IMG/VR virus record: IMGVR_UViG_3300034198_003546
Span: 1-21,289 of that record
Direction: 5' to 3' (one strand)
Length of the DNA stretch: 21,289 nt
DNA from: a virus
A program made the translations under genes and the position numbers. Positions within the stretch are counted from its first letter, which is position 1. Each line of letters starts with the position of its first letter. Under the pieces are notes generated by a model that saw only the letters and a list, made by a program, of their open reading frames with translations, was not told the DNA's origin and did no database searches. Below, one piece after another: positions 6,028 through 13,373 of this stretch.

Positions 6028-6408
6028 ATGAACCGATCCATTCGACGCGCCACGGGGCGCGAACACATGAAGATCAACACCGAATTTTGGACGGTGGTCA
6101 ATTCGTTTACACGATATGTTGGAAACGATTTTCCCCGTCCCGAATTGGCGGATCATTTAATCACCAAACGACACAACGCCGTTTGGATTGAGTTTTGTGA
6201 CCATTGGTCCAAAGAAAAAACCCATTTGATCAAACCCGACCGAATGGCGTTTTTGAATTTTGTCACGGCAAACGAAGAAACAACAACAACGACGGACCAT
6301 GTTGGCCATGGTCACAATTTCGCGCCAAATGACAAAGAAAAAAACGGGGTTGCCGAACCCGAAATCGGTGAAATCCAAATCGAAGCCGCCCCAGGATCCG
6401 ACAATTGA
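6028..6408 (+). CDS. 126-aa phage protein of unknown function, upstream of terS
   Basis: ATG 6028 was chosen 10 bases after the previous stop; an in-frame ATG at 5980 lies inside that gene. The first 80 residues look folded (TEFWTVVNSFTRYVGNDFPRPELADHLITKR, VWIEFCDHW, RMAFLNFVTANEE); the rest is low-complexity and acidic (five Thr, HVGHGH, then DKEKNGVAEPEIGEIQIE). The disordered tail corresponds to the overlap with the small terminase gene, so its composition may be set by dual coding. Function not recognised. Confidence 0.75.
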   Translation: MNRSIRRATGREHMKINTEFWTVVNSFTRYVGNDFPRPELADHLITKRHNAVWIEFCDHWSKEKTHLIKPDRMAFLNFVTANEETTTTTDHVGHGHNFAPNDKEKNGVAEPEIGEIQIEAAPGSDN

Positions 6409-6862
6409 GCGTCGGGCCAAGGCCGAAAAGATTTGTGAAATGTATGAATCGGGCGACGTCACGATCGAATCGTGTTGTGGCGAAAACGGAATCACCGTCC
6501 GAACGTTTTGGAATTGGGCCAATTTGGATTCCGACATTTCCGAACGTTACAAAAAAGCCAAGGGAACCCACGGGAAAATCGGAAAAGAGGGGATCCGCGA
6601 AAAGGCGTTGGACGGATTGACCCGATTGATCACGGGGTATTGGATCGAGGAATCCGAAACGGAGGAATTGTTTTCAAGGACGGGACAATTGTCGGGTCGC
6701 AGGGTAAAGAAAAAAAACCGATTCATTGGACCAAATGCCACCGCGGTTATTTTTGCGCTGAAAAACACCGATCCAATCAATTGGAACGACAACACCGTGA
6801 TCGACGTGATCACCGAAGAACAAACATTCAAAATTGGAAATCAAACAATAAAATTTTCATGA
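6329..6862 (+). CDS. terS: Terminase small subunit
   Basis: 177 aa from ATG 6329 (MTKKKTGLPNPKS); an in-frame ATG at 6299 would add ten residues, and later GTG/TTG starts would shorten it. After a basic tail, residues about 28-65 form a helix-turn-helix (AEKICEMYESGDVTIESCCGENGITVRTFWNW), the DNA-binding part that recognises phage DNA for packaging. A helical oligomerisation region follows (RYKKAKGTHGKIGKEGIREKALDGLTRLI), then the IFALKNTDPINWND motif common near the end of TerS proteins. The position shortly before the large terminase fits. It overlaps the upstream gene by 80 bases in a different frame, and the next gene by 4 bases. Confidence 0.83.
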   Translation: MTKKKTGLPNPKSVKSKSKPPQDPTIERRAKAEKICEMYESGDVTIESCCGENGITVRTFWNWANLDSDISERYKKAKGTHGKIGKEGIREKALDGLTRLITGYWIEESETEELFSRTGQLSGRRVKKKNRFIGPNATAVIFALKNTDPINWNDNTVIDVITEEQTFKIGNQTIKFS

Positions 6863-7086
6863 CAAACGAACAATTTGACGAATTCGTCGCCGACCTTATT
6901 CAACAAAAACATGGTTTGAATGGGGCGTTAAAACATGCGAGAATGAAGATAAACGAATTGGAACAAGGATTCACATTTAAGGGTGGCGAATCAATGGACG
7001 ATCCGAACGACCTTTTCGAATCCAACGATTTACATTTTTGGTTTGACGTTTTCCGTGAATTGGATTCATTTATCGATTTGAATTAA
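6859..7086 (+). CDS. 75-aa acidic protein of unknown function
   Basis: ATG 6859 overlaps the terS stop as ATGA; the frame ends at TAA 7084-7086. The product is acidic and helical (EQFDEFVADLIQQKHGLNGALKHARMKINELEQ, then FDVFRELDSFIDLN). Composition and size suggest a small partner protein rather than an enzyme. No motif recognised. It is translationally coupled to terS. Confidence 0.75.
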   Translation: MTNEQFDEFVADLIQQKHGLNGALKHARMKINELEQGFTFKGGESMDDPNDLFESNDLHFWFDVFRELDSFIDLN

Positions 7087-7091
7087 ACAAC

Positions 7092-7403
7092 ATGGAACGA
7101 ATTTCATTTGATTTTGACGGTGTTTTGACAACCGAACGCGGCCGACAATTGGTTCGTGATAAGATAAACAAAGGTTTTGAAGTGTGGATAATTACGGCCC
7201 GACAAATGGATCCAAATGACCGAGTGTTTGAAGTCGCCAGGGAATTAGGAATTCGAAAAAACCATGTCGTGTTCACCAATGGACGGGACAAATGGTCATT
7301 CGTTGACAAATACGACATTTCAACCCATTACGACAACAACCCCGAACAAATCACCAAGATTAAAAAAAATACAAAGGCCAAAGGTCAATTGTTCACCAAA
7401 TAA
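7092..7403 (+). CDS. Small HAD-superfamily phosphatase-like protein
   Basis: 103 aa with the HAD motifs in order: motif I FDFDGVLTT (nucleophile Asp7, acid Asp9), motif II IITAR (Thr35), a Lys near position 67 in GRDKWSF (motif III) and motif IV HYDNNPE (Asp81, with Asn where a second acid is common). The protein lacks a cap domain and is among the shortest of the superfamily. These enzymes hydrolyse phosphate esters of nucleotides, DNA ends or small metabolites in the cytoplasm; the substrate here is unknown. It lies between the terminase genes, so DNA-end processing is possible but unproven. The start follows AATTAAACAAC. Confidence 0.85.
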   Translation: MERISFDFDGVLTTERGRQLVRDKINKGFEVWIITARQMDPNDRVFEVARELGIRKNHVVFTNGRDKWSFVDKYDISTHYDNNPEQITKIKKNTKAKGQLFTK

Positions 7404-7412
7404 CAACACAAC

Positions 7413-7691
7413 ATGACAACAACCGAACAACCCGTTTTGGCGTTCGTTTCCGAACCCGAAATACAAATGATCATTCAATCATTGATCGACGACACGGGAT
7501 CCGTTAACGCCGCAGAAAAATGGATCAATCGCAAATTGTCCCAAGTTTATCACGATATTGAAACCCAGGGATTGAAGAAAGAATTGATTTGCTCACGTGA
7601 CGAATGGACAAAGGTTCAAAGGTTTTTTTCGAACCGCAGACGTGCCATTATTTGTTCCCAAATTACCGAATCTAAATTTTGGCCCCATTGA
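7413..7691 (+). CDS. 92-aa phage protein of unknown function before terL
   Basis: Starts at ATG 7413 after TAACAACACAAC and stops 3 bases before the large terminase. Helical: EPEIQMIIQSLIDDTGSVNAAEKWINRKLSQVYHDIETQGLKKEL, then DEWTKVQRFFSNRRRAIICSQ with a basic cluster. The basic C-terminal half could contact nucleic acid. Not recognised as a known family. Confidence 0.8.
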   Translation: MTTTEQPVLAFVSEPEIQMIIQSLIDDTGSVNAAEKWINRKLSQVYHDIETQGLKKELICSRDEWTKVQRFFSNRRRAIICSQITESKFWPH

Positions 7692-7694
7692 TCC

Positions 7695-8963
7695 ATGGTC
7701 AAATTTGAACCGCACCCCAAACAATTAGAATTCATGGAGGCCGTTTTCGGCGGAGGTTATGAATCGTTGTTGTATGGCGGGGCGGCGGGTGGCGGGAAAT
7801 CTTATGTGTCATTGGCCACATTGATATTGTTGGCGAAGATTTTCCCCAATTCCAAGTCACACGTGATACGCGAATCGTTGCCGTCGTTAAAGCGGACCAC
7901 CATTCCAACGTTTTTCAAGTTATGCCCGAAGTCATTTATCCGCTCTTATCACCAAACGGACCACATTGTGACGTTCGTCAATGGTTCAACCCTGGAGTTT
8001 TTCCCCGAAAATTACAACATGGACAAAGATTTGACGCGATTCGACGGATTGGAAACAAATTTTTTTTTGATTGAGGAGGCCCAAGAGGTACAAAAAAAGA
8101 CCTTTGAAAAGTGCAAATTGAGGGTGGGCCGTCACATTATACCGAACCAACCGCCCCGTTTAATTTTATTGACATGCAACCCGTCGCAGACGTGGACCAA
8201 AACCGAATTCCACGAACCCGCAATGGCGGGAACATTGCCGCCGTCGTATTTCTACAAACGCGCGTTAATGATCGACAATCCAACATTACCGACCGAGTAT
8301 TTGGCCGCCATGCAAAATTTGGACGAAATCACCCGCGCCGTGTTCGTCAATGGGGATTGGGACGTGATTGACGTGGACCGCCCGTTCGCTTACGCGTTTA
8401 ATAAGTTCAAGACTGTTAAACCAAACGTCGAAATCAACCCAAAGGAACCAATCATTTTGTCGTTCGATTTCAACGTCGATCCGATTACATGTATTGCGGG
8501 GCAATCATACAACGATAAAATCCGAATCATTCGGGAATTTAGATTGAGGAATTCGGACATTTTCCAATTGTGCGAAACGATTCGCGTGGCGTTTGGGGAT
8601 CGGTTTTTCATTATCACGGGTGACGCGTCGGGGGCCAACCGTTCCGCCATGACCAAGGGGGCGTTGAATTATTACATGATCATTCGGGACGAATTGGGGA
8701 TCCCCAAATCCGCGTTCAAGGTTCCAAGCGTGAACCCTTCAATAAAAAATTCGCGGGTATTGCTCAATTCAATGTTGGAAAAACACCCCGATTTGATTAT
8801 CGATTCGAGTTGTCAATTTTTGATTCATGATTTGCAGAACGTCGAAACAACGGCCAATGGGGACATTGACAAAGGCCGCGACGCGTCGTTGACCCATTTG
8901 TTGGATTGTTTCCGTTATTATTTGTGGACATTTCACAACGATTTCATTCGTTTTATGAAATGA
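7695..8963 (+). CDS. terL: Terminase large subunit
   Basis: 422 aa. ATPase half: Walker A GGAAGGGKS (residues 28-36), Walker B FFLIEEA (about 123-129, with Glu-Glu in place of the usual Asp-Glu) and the coupling motif LLTCNPS (158-164). Nuclease half, RNase-H-like: acidic residues in SFDFNVDP (Asp258), IITGDASG (Asp310) and LLDCFRYYLW (Asp404), the expected three metal ligands. The protein translocates phage DNA into the prohead through the portal and cuts the concatemer. Length fits the family. Neighbours are TerS upstream and, unusually, tail genes rather than the portal downstream. Confidence 0.96.
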   Translation: MVKFEPHPKQLEFMEAVFGGGYESLLYGGAAGGGKSYVSLATLILLAKIFPNSKSHVIRESLPSLKRTTIPTFFKLCPKSFIRSYHQTDHIVTFVNGSTLEFFPENYNMDKDLTRFDGLETNFFLIEEAQEVQKKTFEKCKLRVGRHIIPNQPPRLILLTCNPSQTWTKTEFHEPAMAGTLPPSYFYKRALMIDNPTLPTEYLAAMQNLDEITRAVFVNGDWDVIDVDRPFAYAFNKFKTVKPNVEINPKEPIILSFDFNVDPITCIAGQSYNDKIRIIREFRLRNSDIFQLCETIRVAFGDRFFIITGDASGANRSAMTKGALNYYMIIRDELGIPKSAFKVPSVNPSIKNSRVLLNSMLEKHPDLIIDSSCQFLIHDLQNVETTANGDIDKGRDASLTHLLDCFRYYLWTFHNDFIRFMK

Positions 8964-8996
8964 TTTTTGACGTATTTTTGGGGAAATTAAATCCAC

Positions 8997-9155
8997 ATGC
9001 CAGGACAAAAACGTTTTTCCGCAAAATTTGACCGTTGTGTTTCCCATGTCCAAGCGTCGGGGAAAAACCGTTCCGCGTCTTATGCCATTTGCCAAGTTAG
9101 CGTAAACAAAAAAGGCGGTGGAATAATAAGCAAACCCAAAAAATCAACAAAATGA
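8997..9155 (+). CDS. 52-aa basic cysteine-containing phage microprotein
   Basis: From ATG 8997 the frame runs to TGA 9153-9155, overlapping the next ATG by 4 bases. The sequence FDRCVSHVQASGKNRSASYAIC has the spacing F..CV..V...SAYAIC that I have seen in many tiny phage proteins encoded near virion genes (general form CV..V......YAVC). The rest is basic and Gly-rich (KKGGGIISKPKKSTK). Function unknown; the two Cys and Lys content would suit a minor DNA- or virion-associated protein. The ATGA coupling and compact packing support its being real. Confidence 0.75.
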   Translation: MPGQKRFSAKFDRCVSHVQASGKNRSASYAICQVSVNKKGGGIISKPKKSTK

Positions 9156-9781
9156 AATGGTTCAAACGACAACAACCGCATGTTGAACAACCCCAACAAC
9201 ATGTGACGGGATCCAAAATCCCATTGAAAAAAGTATTCACGGAGGCCGACGGAACCGAATGGTTCGAATATCACAACCCCATGACAATCCCCGCAAAACG
9301 CGCAATTTCCGCAGAGGTTGCAACGCGATTCGTGGAAATGAACATGACAAAGGATCAATTGGGAACAATAATCGACGCCATGAAGAAATCCGCCAATGGT
9401 GGAAACATTGTCGAAATGTTCCATTTGTTGGCTGAAATGGAATTCCGTTTGGAATTTATTGGCGAAGAACAAACCATGATCGAATTGGCCGCGTGTTATT
9501 TCGTGATTAAAGGCGAGGACGAAACCGAATTTTCGGACGTGTGGAAACAAATAAAAATTGAACGGATCAAATCCAATTCGGAGGCGTCCGATTTTTTTAT
9601 CCAAAGGGCGTTCGTACACACAACCAAATATTCCGAAATGTCCGACAACGATATTCACGAATATTTGAGAGCGAACGTCCCCGCAAACGAACGGTTTCGT
9701 CAAATTTTGCAACGATTGAAATCGGGCGATATATTGACGAAATCCAATATGTTAACCAAATCATTTGTGAAAACCGAGTAA
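9152..9781 (+). CDS. Probable tail assembly chaperone (upstream of the tape measure)
   Basis: 209 aa. Basic, Gln-rich N-terminus (MKWFKRQQPHVEQPQQ), a beta-like VFTEADGTEWFEYHNPMTIPAKRA, then a helical body (ATRFVEMNMTKDQLGTIIDAM, NIVEMFHLLAEMEFRLEFIGEEQTMIELAACYF). The gene directly before the tape measure is usually the tail assembly chaperone (lambda G/T type), which coats the tape measure during tail building, often with a -1 frameshift product. A T TTT TTT heptamer occurs in frame at codons 147-149 and the -1 frame is then open to 9891, giving a 246-aa fusion. The role is inferred from position and the frameshift layout rather than a family motif. Confidence 0.72.
   Translation: MKWFKRQQPHVEQPQQHVTGSKIPLKKVFTEADGTEWFEYHNPMTIPAKRAISAEVATRFVEMNMTKDQLGTIIDAMKKSANGGNIVEMFHLLAEMEFRLEFIGEEQTMIELAACYFVIKGEDETEFSDVWKQIKIERIKSNSEASDFFIQRAFVHTTKYSEMSDNDIHEYLRANVPANERFRQILQRLKSGDILTKSNMLTKSFVKTE
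9592..9598 (+). other. Candidate -1 ribosomal frameshift heptamer T TTT TTT
   Basis: Read in frame as gaT TTT TTT atc, it matches the X XXY YYZ slippery pattern. After a -1 shift 97 codons are open to TAA 9889-9891, spanning the zero-frame stop at 9779-9781. Position before the tape measure is where such shifts are common. No downstream stem or pseudoknot was established. Confidence 0.45.
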
Positions 9782-9786
9782 CCGAA

Positions 9787-9891
9787 ATGAAGGCGTTGGA
9801 ATCGTTGTCAATTGACGAATATTATCAAACGATTTCAACATTTTTCAAGATCGTGGACGAACGGAATGAAGCAATGGAAAAAAATAAATAA
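9787..9891 (+). CDS. 34-aa ORF or -1 frameshift C-terminus of the tail chaperone
   Basis: ATG 9787 lies 5 bases after the stop of the 209-aa gene and in its -1 frame; the product MKALESLSIDEYYQTIS... is acidic, helical and ends at TAA 9889-9891, 11 bases before the tape measure start. The same frame is open upstream to at least 9598, and the part just upstream (GRYIDEIQYVNQIICENRVTE) reads like protein. It is therefore either a separate microprotein or, more interestingly, the C-terminal part of a lambda GT-like fusion. Confidence 0.5.
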   Translation: MKALESLSIDEYYQTISTFFKIVDERNEAMEKNK

Positions 9892-9902
9892 AACACCAAA
9901 CC

Positions 9903-12900
9903 ATGGCAGAGGTCAAAAACATATTATTCAAGTTACAAGCCGACACGTCGCAAATGCGTCGTGAATTGGACGCAATAAAATCGGGAATTAACAACGTCGG
10001 AACCGCAACGAAACAAACGGAATCCGCCGTTTCGGGATTGAAGAAAACATTGGCGGGGGCCGCCGCCGCGTTTGGTGGTATTTCAGTCGCCGCCGCGGCA
10101 ATTGATTTCGGTAAAGGCGCGATCCAGGCGGTTGCGGATTACGAAAACGTTCAAATTTCATTGGAAACATTTTTGGGTTCCGCAGACAAAGCGAAAAAAA
10201 CATTCAAGGAATTGGAGGAATTTTCAATCAAAACCCCATTCACCCCCGAACAAGTCAACCAAGCGGGAAAGGCGTTGTTGGCGTTCGGTGAACCCGTGGA
10301 TCAATTGACCACGACGTTGGGACGGATTGGTGACGTATCGTCGGCAACGGGCAAAGATTTTAATGAATTAGCGGTTATTTATGGGAAGGCCCGTGTTCAA
10401 GGAACATTGTTCGCCGAGGATATAAACCAATTGACCGAAGCGGGTGTCCCGATCATTGGGGAATTCGCCAAACAATTGGGCGTGTCCGAAAAGGAGGTCA
10501 AAAAATTAGGGTCCGAAGGGAAAATTTCATTCGCCAATCTCGAAAAGGGATTCCAATCATTAACGTCCGAGGGTGGACGGTTTTTTGGTTTGACCGATAA
10601 GTTGTCGCAATCAACCACGGGTCGTTTGTCCACATTGGAGGGGAATTTTACCGAGTTAAAACGATCCATTGGCCAGGGTTTATTGCCCGTTTTCGAATCG
10701 TTGGTGGGCGTTGCGTTTGACGTGATTGACGGATTGAGAGCAATCCCCGCGTTTGTCGAAGAAAACCGCAGAACATTATTGTTGTTGGCGGGTGTTGTGG
10801 CGTTTTATGTTGGCCAAAGAAAAGCCGCATTACAAGCCGAAATACTTTATGAGGCCCGTTTCAAGTTGTTGTTGATCCGTGAACAATTGGGATTGGTAGT
10901 CACCAAAGCCAAGGCGTTTTTCACACGGGCGGCGGCAACGGCCACGAACGTATTGACGGGGGCCACGTCGGCCCAAGCGGTGGTAACGCGTGGCGCAACG
11001 GCGGCCCAGGCGGCGTTGAATGGGGCAATGAAAGCGAATCCGATCGGATTGGTGATTGGTTTGGTCACTACATTATTGGCATTATTCCCCGATTTGATTT
11101 TTGGGGCGGAGGACGCCGCCGCGGCGACACAACAATTGTCGTTGGAACAACAAGCGGTCGCGGATTTTACGGAAATCATGAACAAAAAAATCGCCGACGA
11201 ACAAGTTGAATTGGACGGTTTATTTAACGCGTTGCGTAATACCAACGCGGGAACGGCGGAACGTTCGCAATTGATCAATGAAATCAATTCAAAGTATGGG
11301 ACGACATTGACCAATTTGAAAACCGAAAAGGAATTCGTTGAACAATTGGACATTGCGTATCAAAATTTGATTACTCAAATACGAAATAAAGCGGCCGCAG
11401 AGGCAAAAACCCAGGTGATCACCGATTTGATCGCTAAACAAATCCGCGCCCAACAGTTTTTGGAAAATTCATTTTCGGGTTTGGCCAATTCCATAGGTCA
11501 AGGATCCGCCACGGCCATGAAAATTTTCGACGGTTTATCCAAAGAAAATAAAAAATTGGTTATGGAATTAGTGGCGGGAAATAAAACCGCAACCGAGGCG
11601 TTGGCTGATAACCCATGGGGTGTTCGGGGTGCGGAATTAGACGCCGCGGGAGCCGCTAAAAATTTACAAAATGTGGCGGCGTCGTTAGCAAACGTTGATA
11701 ATCCATTTTTACAATTATCCCAATCCGAAACCGACGCAATCGCCAAAATTGAGGAGGAAACGGGATCCGCGGTTTCGAGTTACCAATATTTTTTGGAACA
11801 ATATGAAGCCACAACACGCGGAATTGCCGCCGTTGACGCCGCGTATGTTGTAACGGGCAAAGACAAACCCAATCCGCGAACATTTACAAGCGCGTCGGCA
11901 AACAAAGACGCGGAAAAATTAAAAGAGGCCCAAAACAAATTGAAATTTTCGTTACAACGAGAAATCGATAAACAAGTCCTCGAATTGAAATTTCAACCCG
12001 CGTTGTTGGCGGATCCGAAAAACGTCGAACAAGCGGTGGACCAAGCACAAAAAATCGGGCAAAAACAACGTGAAATTTTTGAACAAGAGATCGCCCAACG
12101 GATTGAGGATTCGAAAACGGAGGGAACATTCACGACCGCAATCGCGTTGCAATTTGGGGAATTGAAGAAAAACGGATTGGAAATTTTAGCAGCAGAAACG
12201 GAAAACGCAATCACCAAGATTAAAGAGGACGCGGAAAAAAAGAGATTGACGACATTGGATCAAATCGCCGCCGTGGAATTGGAACGCCAATTGACGTTGG
12301 TGGAACAAAACACCCAAACATTGGAGGGGCAAAGGTCCAAATTGATTAAAGATTTGGCCGACGCCCGTGGAACCGAGGAACAAAATCGAATCCGTCAACA
12401 GTTGAATGATAATTTGAAATTGATTAAAGATTCATTGACAAACGAACAAGGCGTGAGAATTAAAGCCATTGAAGCGGACCGCGACGCGGAATTGAAAAAT
12501 ACTGAATTGACATTGGAGGAACGAACGTTGATCGAAAAACAAGCGGATTTGGAAATATTAAAAACCAAAAACGATTTTCACGACCGATCAATCAAATTAT
12601 TGGAGGACGAAACGGACAAAACTAAAGAGGAAACCGCAAAACGAAAAGAGGCGATTATCCAGGGAATCGAGGACGTTTTGAAAGCGACATTGGATTTGGC
12701 CAACGCGGTCATTGACGCACAAATTCGCCAAACGGACGCCGCCATTTCGGCCCAACAAAGACGTGTTGACGCCGCCGCAGAAATTGCAGAAAAGGGAAAC
12801 GCCGAGTTGCTACAAATCGAAGAAACCCGTTTACAAAAGTTGAACGAACAAAAGGCGAAATTCGTCCGCGCACAACAAGGGTTGGCCGCCATTGAATTGG

Positions 12901-13373
12901 TTGCCAATTCCGCCGTGGCAATTTCGAAAGCCGCCGCCGAGGGTGGGGCCGCCGCACCATTCACCATTGCCGCGACATTGATCGCATTGGCCGCGGGATT
13001 GGTTGCCGCCCGTGCCCAAGCCAGGGCCGCCGCGGGATCATTTGCCGAGGGGGGTTACACGGGCGACGGTGGGAAATATGAATCCGCGGGTGTTGTTCAC
13101 CGTGGGGAATTTGTCATGACCAAAGAAAAAACGCGCCAATGGCGTCCATTATTGGAGGCGATCCACGCGGGTCGTGATCCAATGTTGGCCAAGGGATTGA
13201 ATGATCGTGTTATTGCGATAAACAACAAATCCATGGATTCAAAATTGGAACGTATTGAAATGGCAATTCGTCAACAAAAGGGTTTGACATTATCGATTGA
13301 CGAACGCGGGATCAACGGAATCGTTTCGAAATTGCAGTATAAAGAACAACGAATTCGAAACAAAGCCAAATGA
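9903..13373 (+). CDS. Tail tape measure protein
   Basis: 1156 aa, the longest gene here. The N-terminus is a short coiled coil (LFKLQADTSQMRRELDAI), followed at about residues 75-280 by the conserved tape-measure domain (ADYENVQISLETFLGSADKA ... EFSIKTPFTPEQVNQAGKALLAFG ... RVQGTLFAEDINQL ... GVPIIGEFAKQLG). Hydrophobic segments occur near 291-305 (TLLLLAGVVAFYVG), in PIGLVIGLVTTLLALFP and near the end (FTIAATLIALAAGLVAARA). The centre is long charged coiled coil. The end has GSFAEGGYTGDGGKYESAGVVHRGEF, a frequent C-terminal motif. No cysteine was noticed. It sets tail length; at about 0.15 nm per residue that would be roughly 170 nm. Confidence 0.96.
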   Translation: MAEVKNILFKLQADTSQMRRELDAIKSGINNVGTATKQTESAVSGLKKTLAGAAAAFGGISVAAAAIDFGKGAIQAVADYENVQISLETFLGSADKAKKTFKELEEFSIKTPFTPEQVNQAGKALLAFGEPVDQLTTTLGRIGDVSSATGKDFNELAVIYGKARVQGTLFAEDINQLTEAGVPIIGEFAKQLGVSEKEVKKLGSEGKISFANLEKGFQSLTSEGGRFFGLTDKLSQSTTGRLSTLEGNFTELKRSIGQGLLPVFESLVGVAFDVIDGLRAIPAFVEENRRTLLLLAGVVAFYVGQRKAALQAEILYEARFKLLLIREQLGLVVTKAKAFFTRAAATATNVLTGATSAQAVVTRGATAAQAALNGAMKANPIGLVIGLVTTLLALFPDLIFGAEDAAAATQQLSLEQQAVADFTEIMNKKIADEQVELDGLFNALRNTNAGTAERSQLINEINSKYGTTLTNLKTEKEFVEQLDIAYQNLITQIRNKAAAEAKTQVITDLIAKQIRAQQFLENSFSGLANSIGQGSATAMKIFDGLSKENKKLVMELVAGNKTATEALADNPWGVRGAELDAAGAAKNLQNVAASLANVDNPFLQLSQSETDAIAKIEEETGSAVSSYQYFLEQYEATTRGIAAVDAAYVVTGKDKPNPRTFTSASANKDAEKLKEAQNKLKFSLQREIDKQVLELKFQPALLADPKNVEQAVDQAQKIGQKQREIFEQEIAQRIEDSKTEGTFTTAIALQFGELKKNGLEILAAETENAITKIKEDAEKKRLTTLDQIAAVELERQLTLVEQNTQTLEGQRSKLIKDLADARGTEEQNRIRQQLNDNLKLIKDSLTNEQGVRIKAIEADRDAELKNTELTLEERTLIEKQADLEILKTKNDFHDRSIKLLEDETDKTKEETAKRKEAIIQGIEDVLKATLDLANAVIDAQIRQTDAAISAQQRRVDAAAEIAEKGNAELLQIEETRLQKLNEQKAKFVRAQQGLAAIELVANSAVAISKAAAEGGAAAPFTIAATLIALAAGLVAARAQARAAAGSFAEGGYTGDGGKYESAGVVHRGEFVMTKEKTRQWRPLLEAIHAGRDPMLAKGLNDRVIAINNKSMDSKLERIEMAIRQQKGLTLSIDERGINGIVSKLQYKEQRIRNKAK

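Noticed and set aside
8060-8068. T-run in terL as a second frameshift site
   Set aside because: Although aaT TTT TTT is a valid slippery pattern, the -1 frame stops at 8072-8074, and the zero frame encodes the intact Walker B region.
9080-9712. 210-codon open frame on the - strand
   Set aside because: Antisense shadow of the coupled 9152-9781 gene; Phe/Cys/His-rich composition without domain features.
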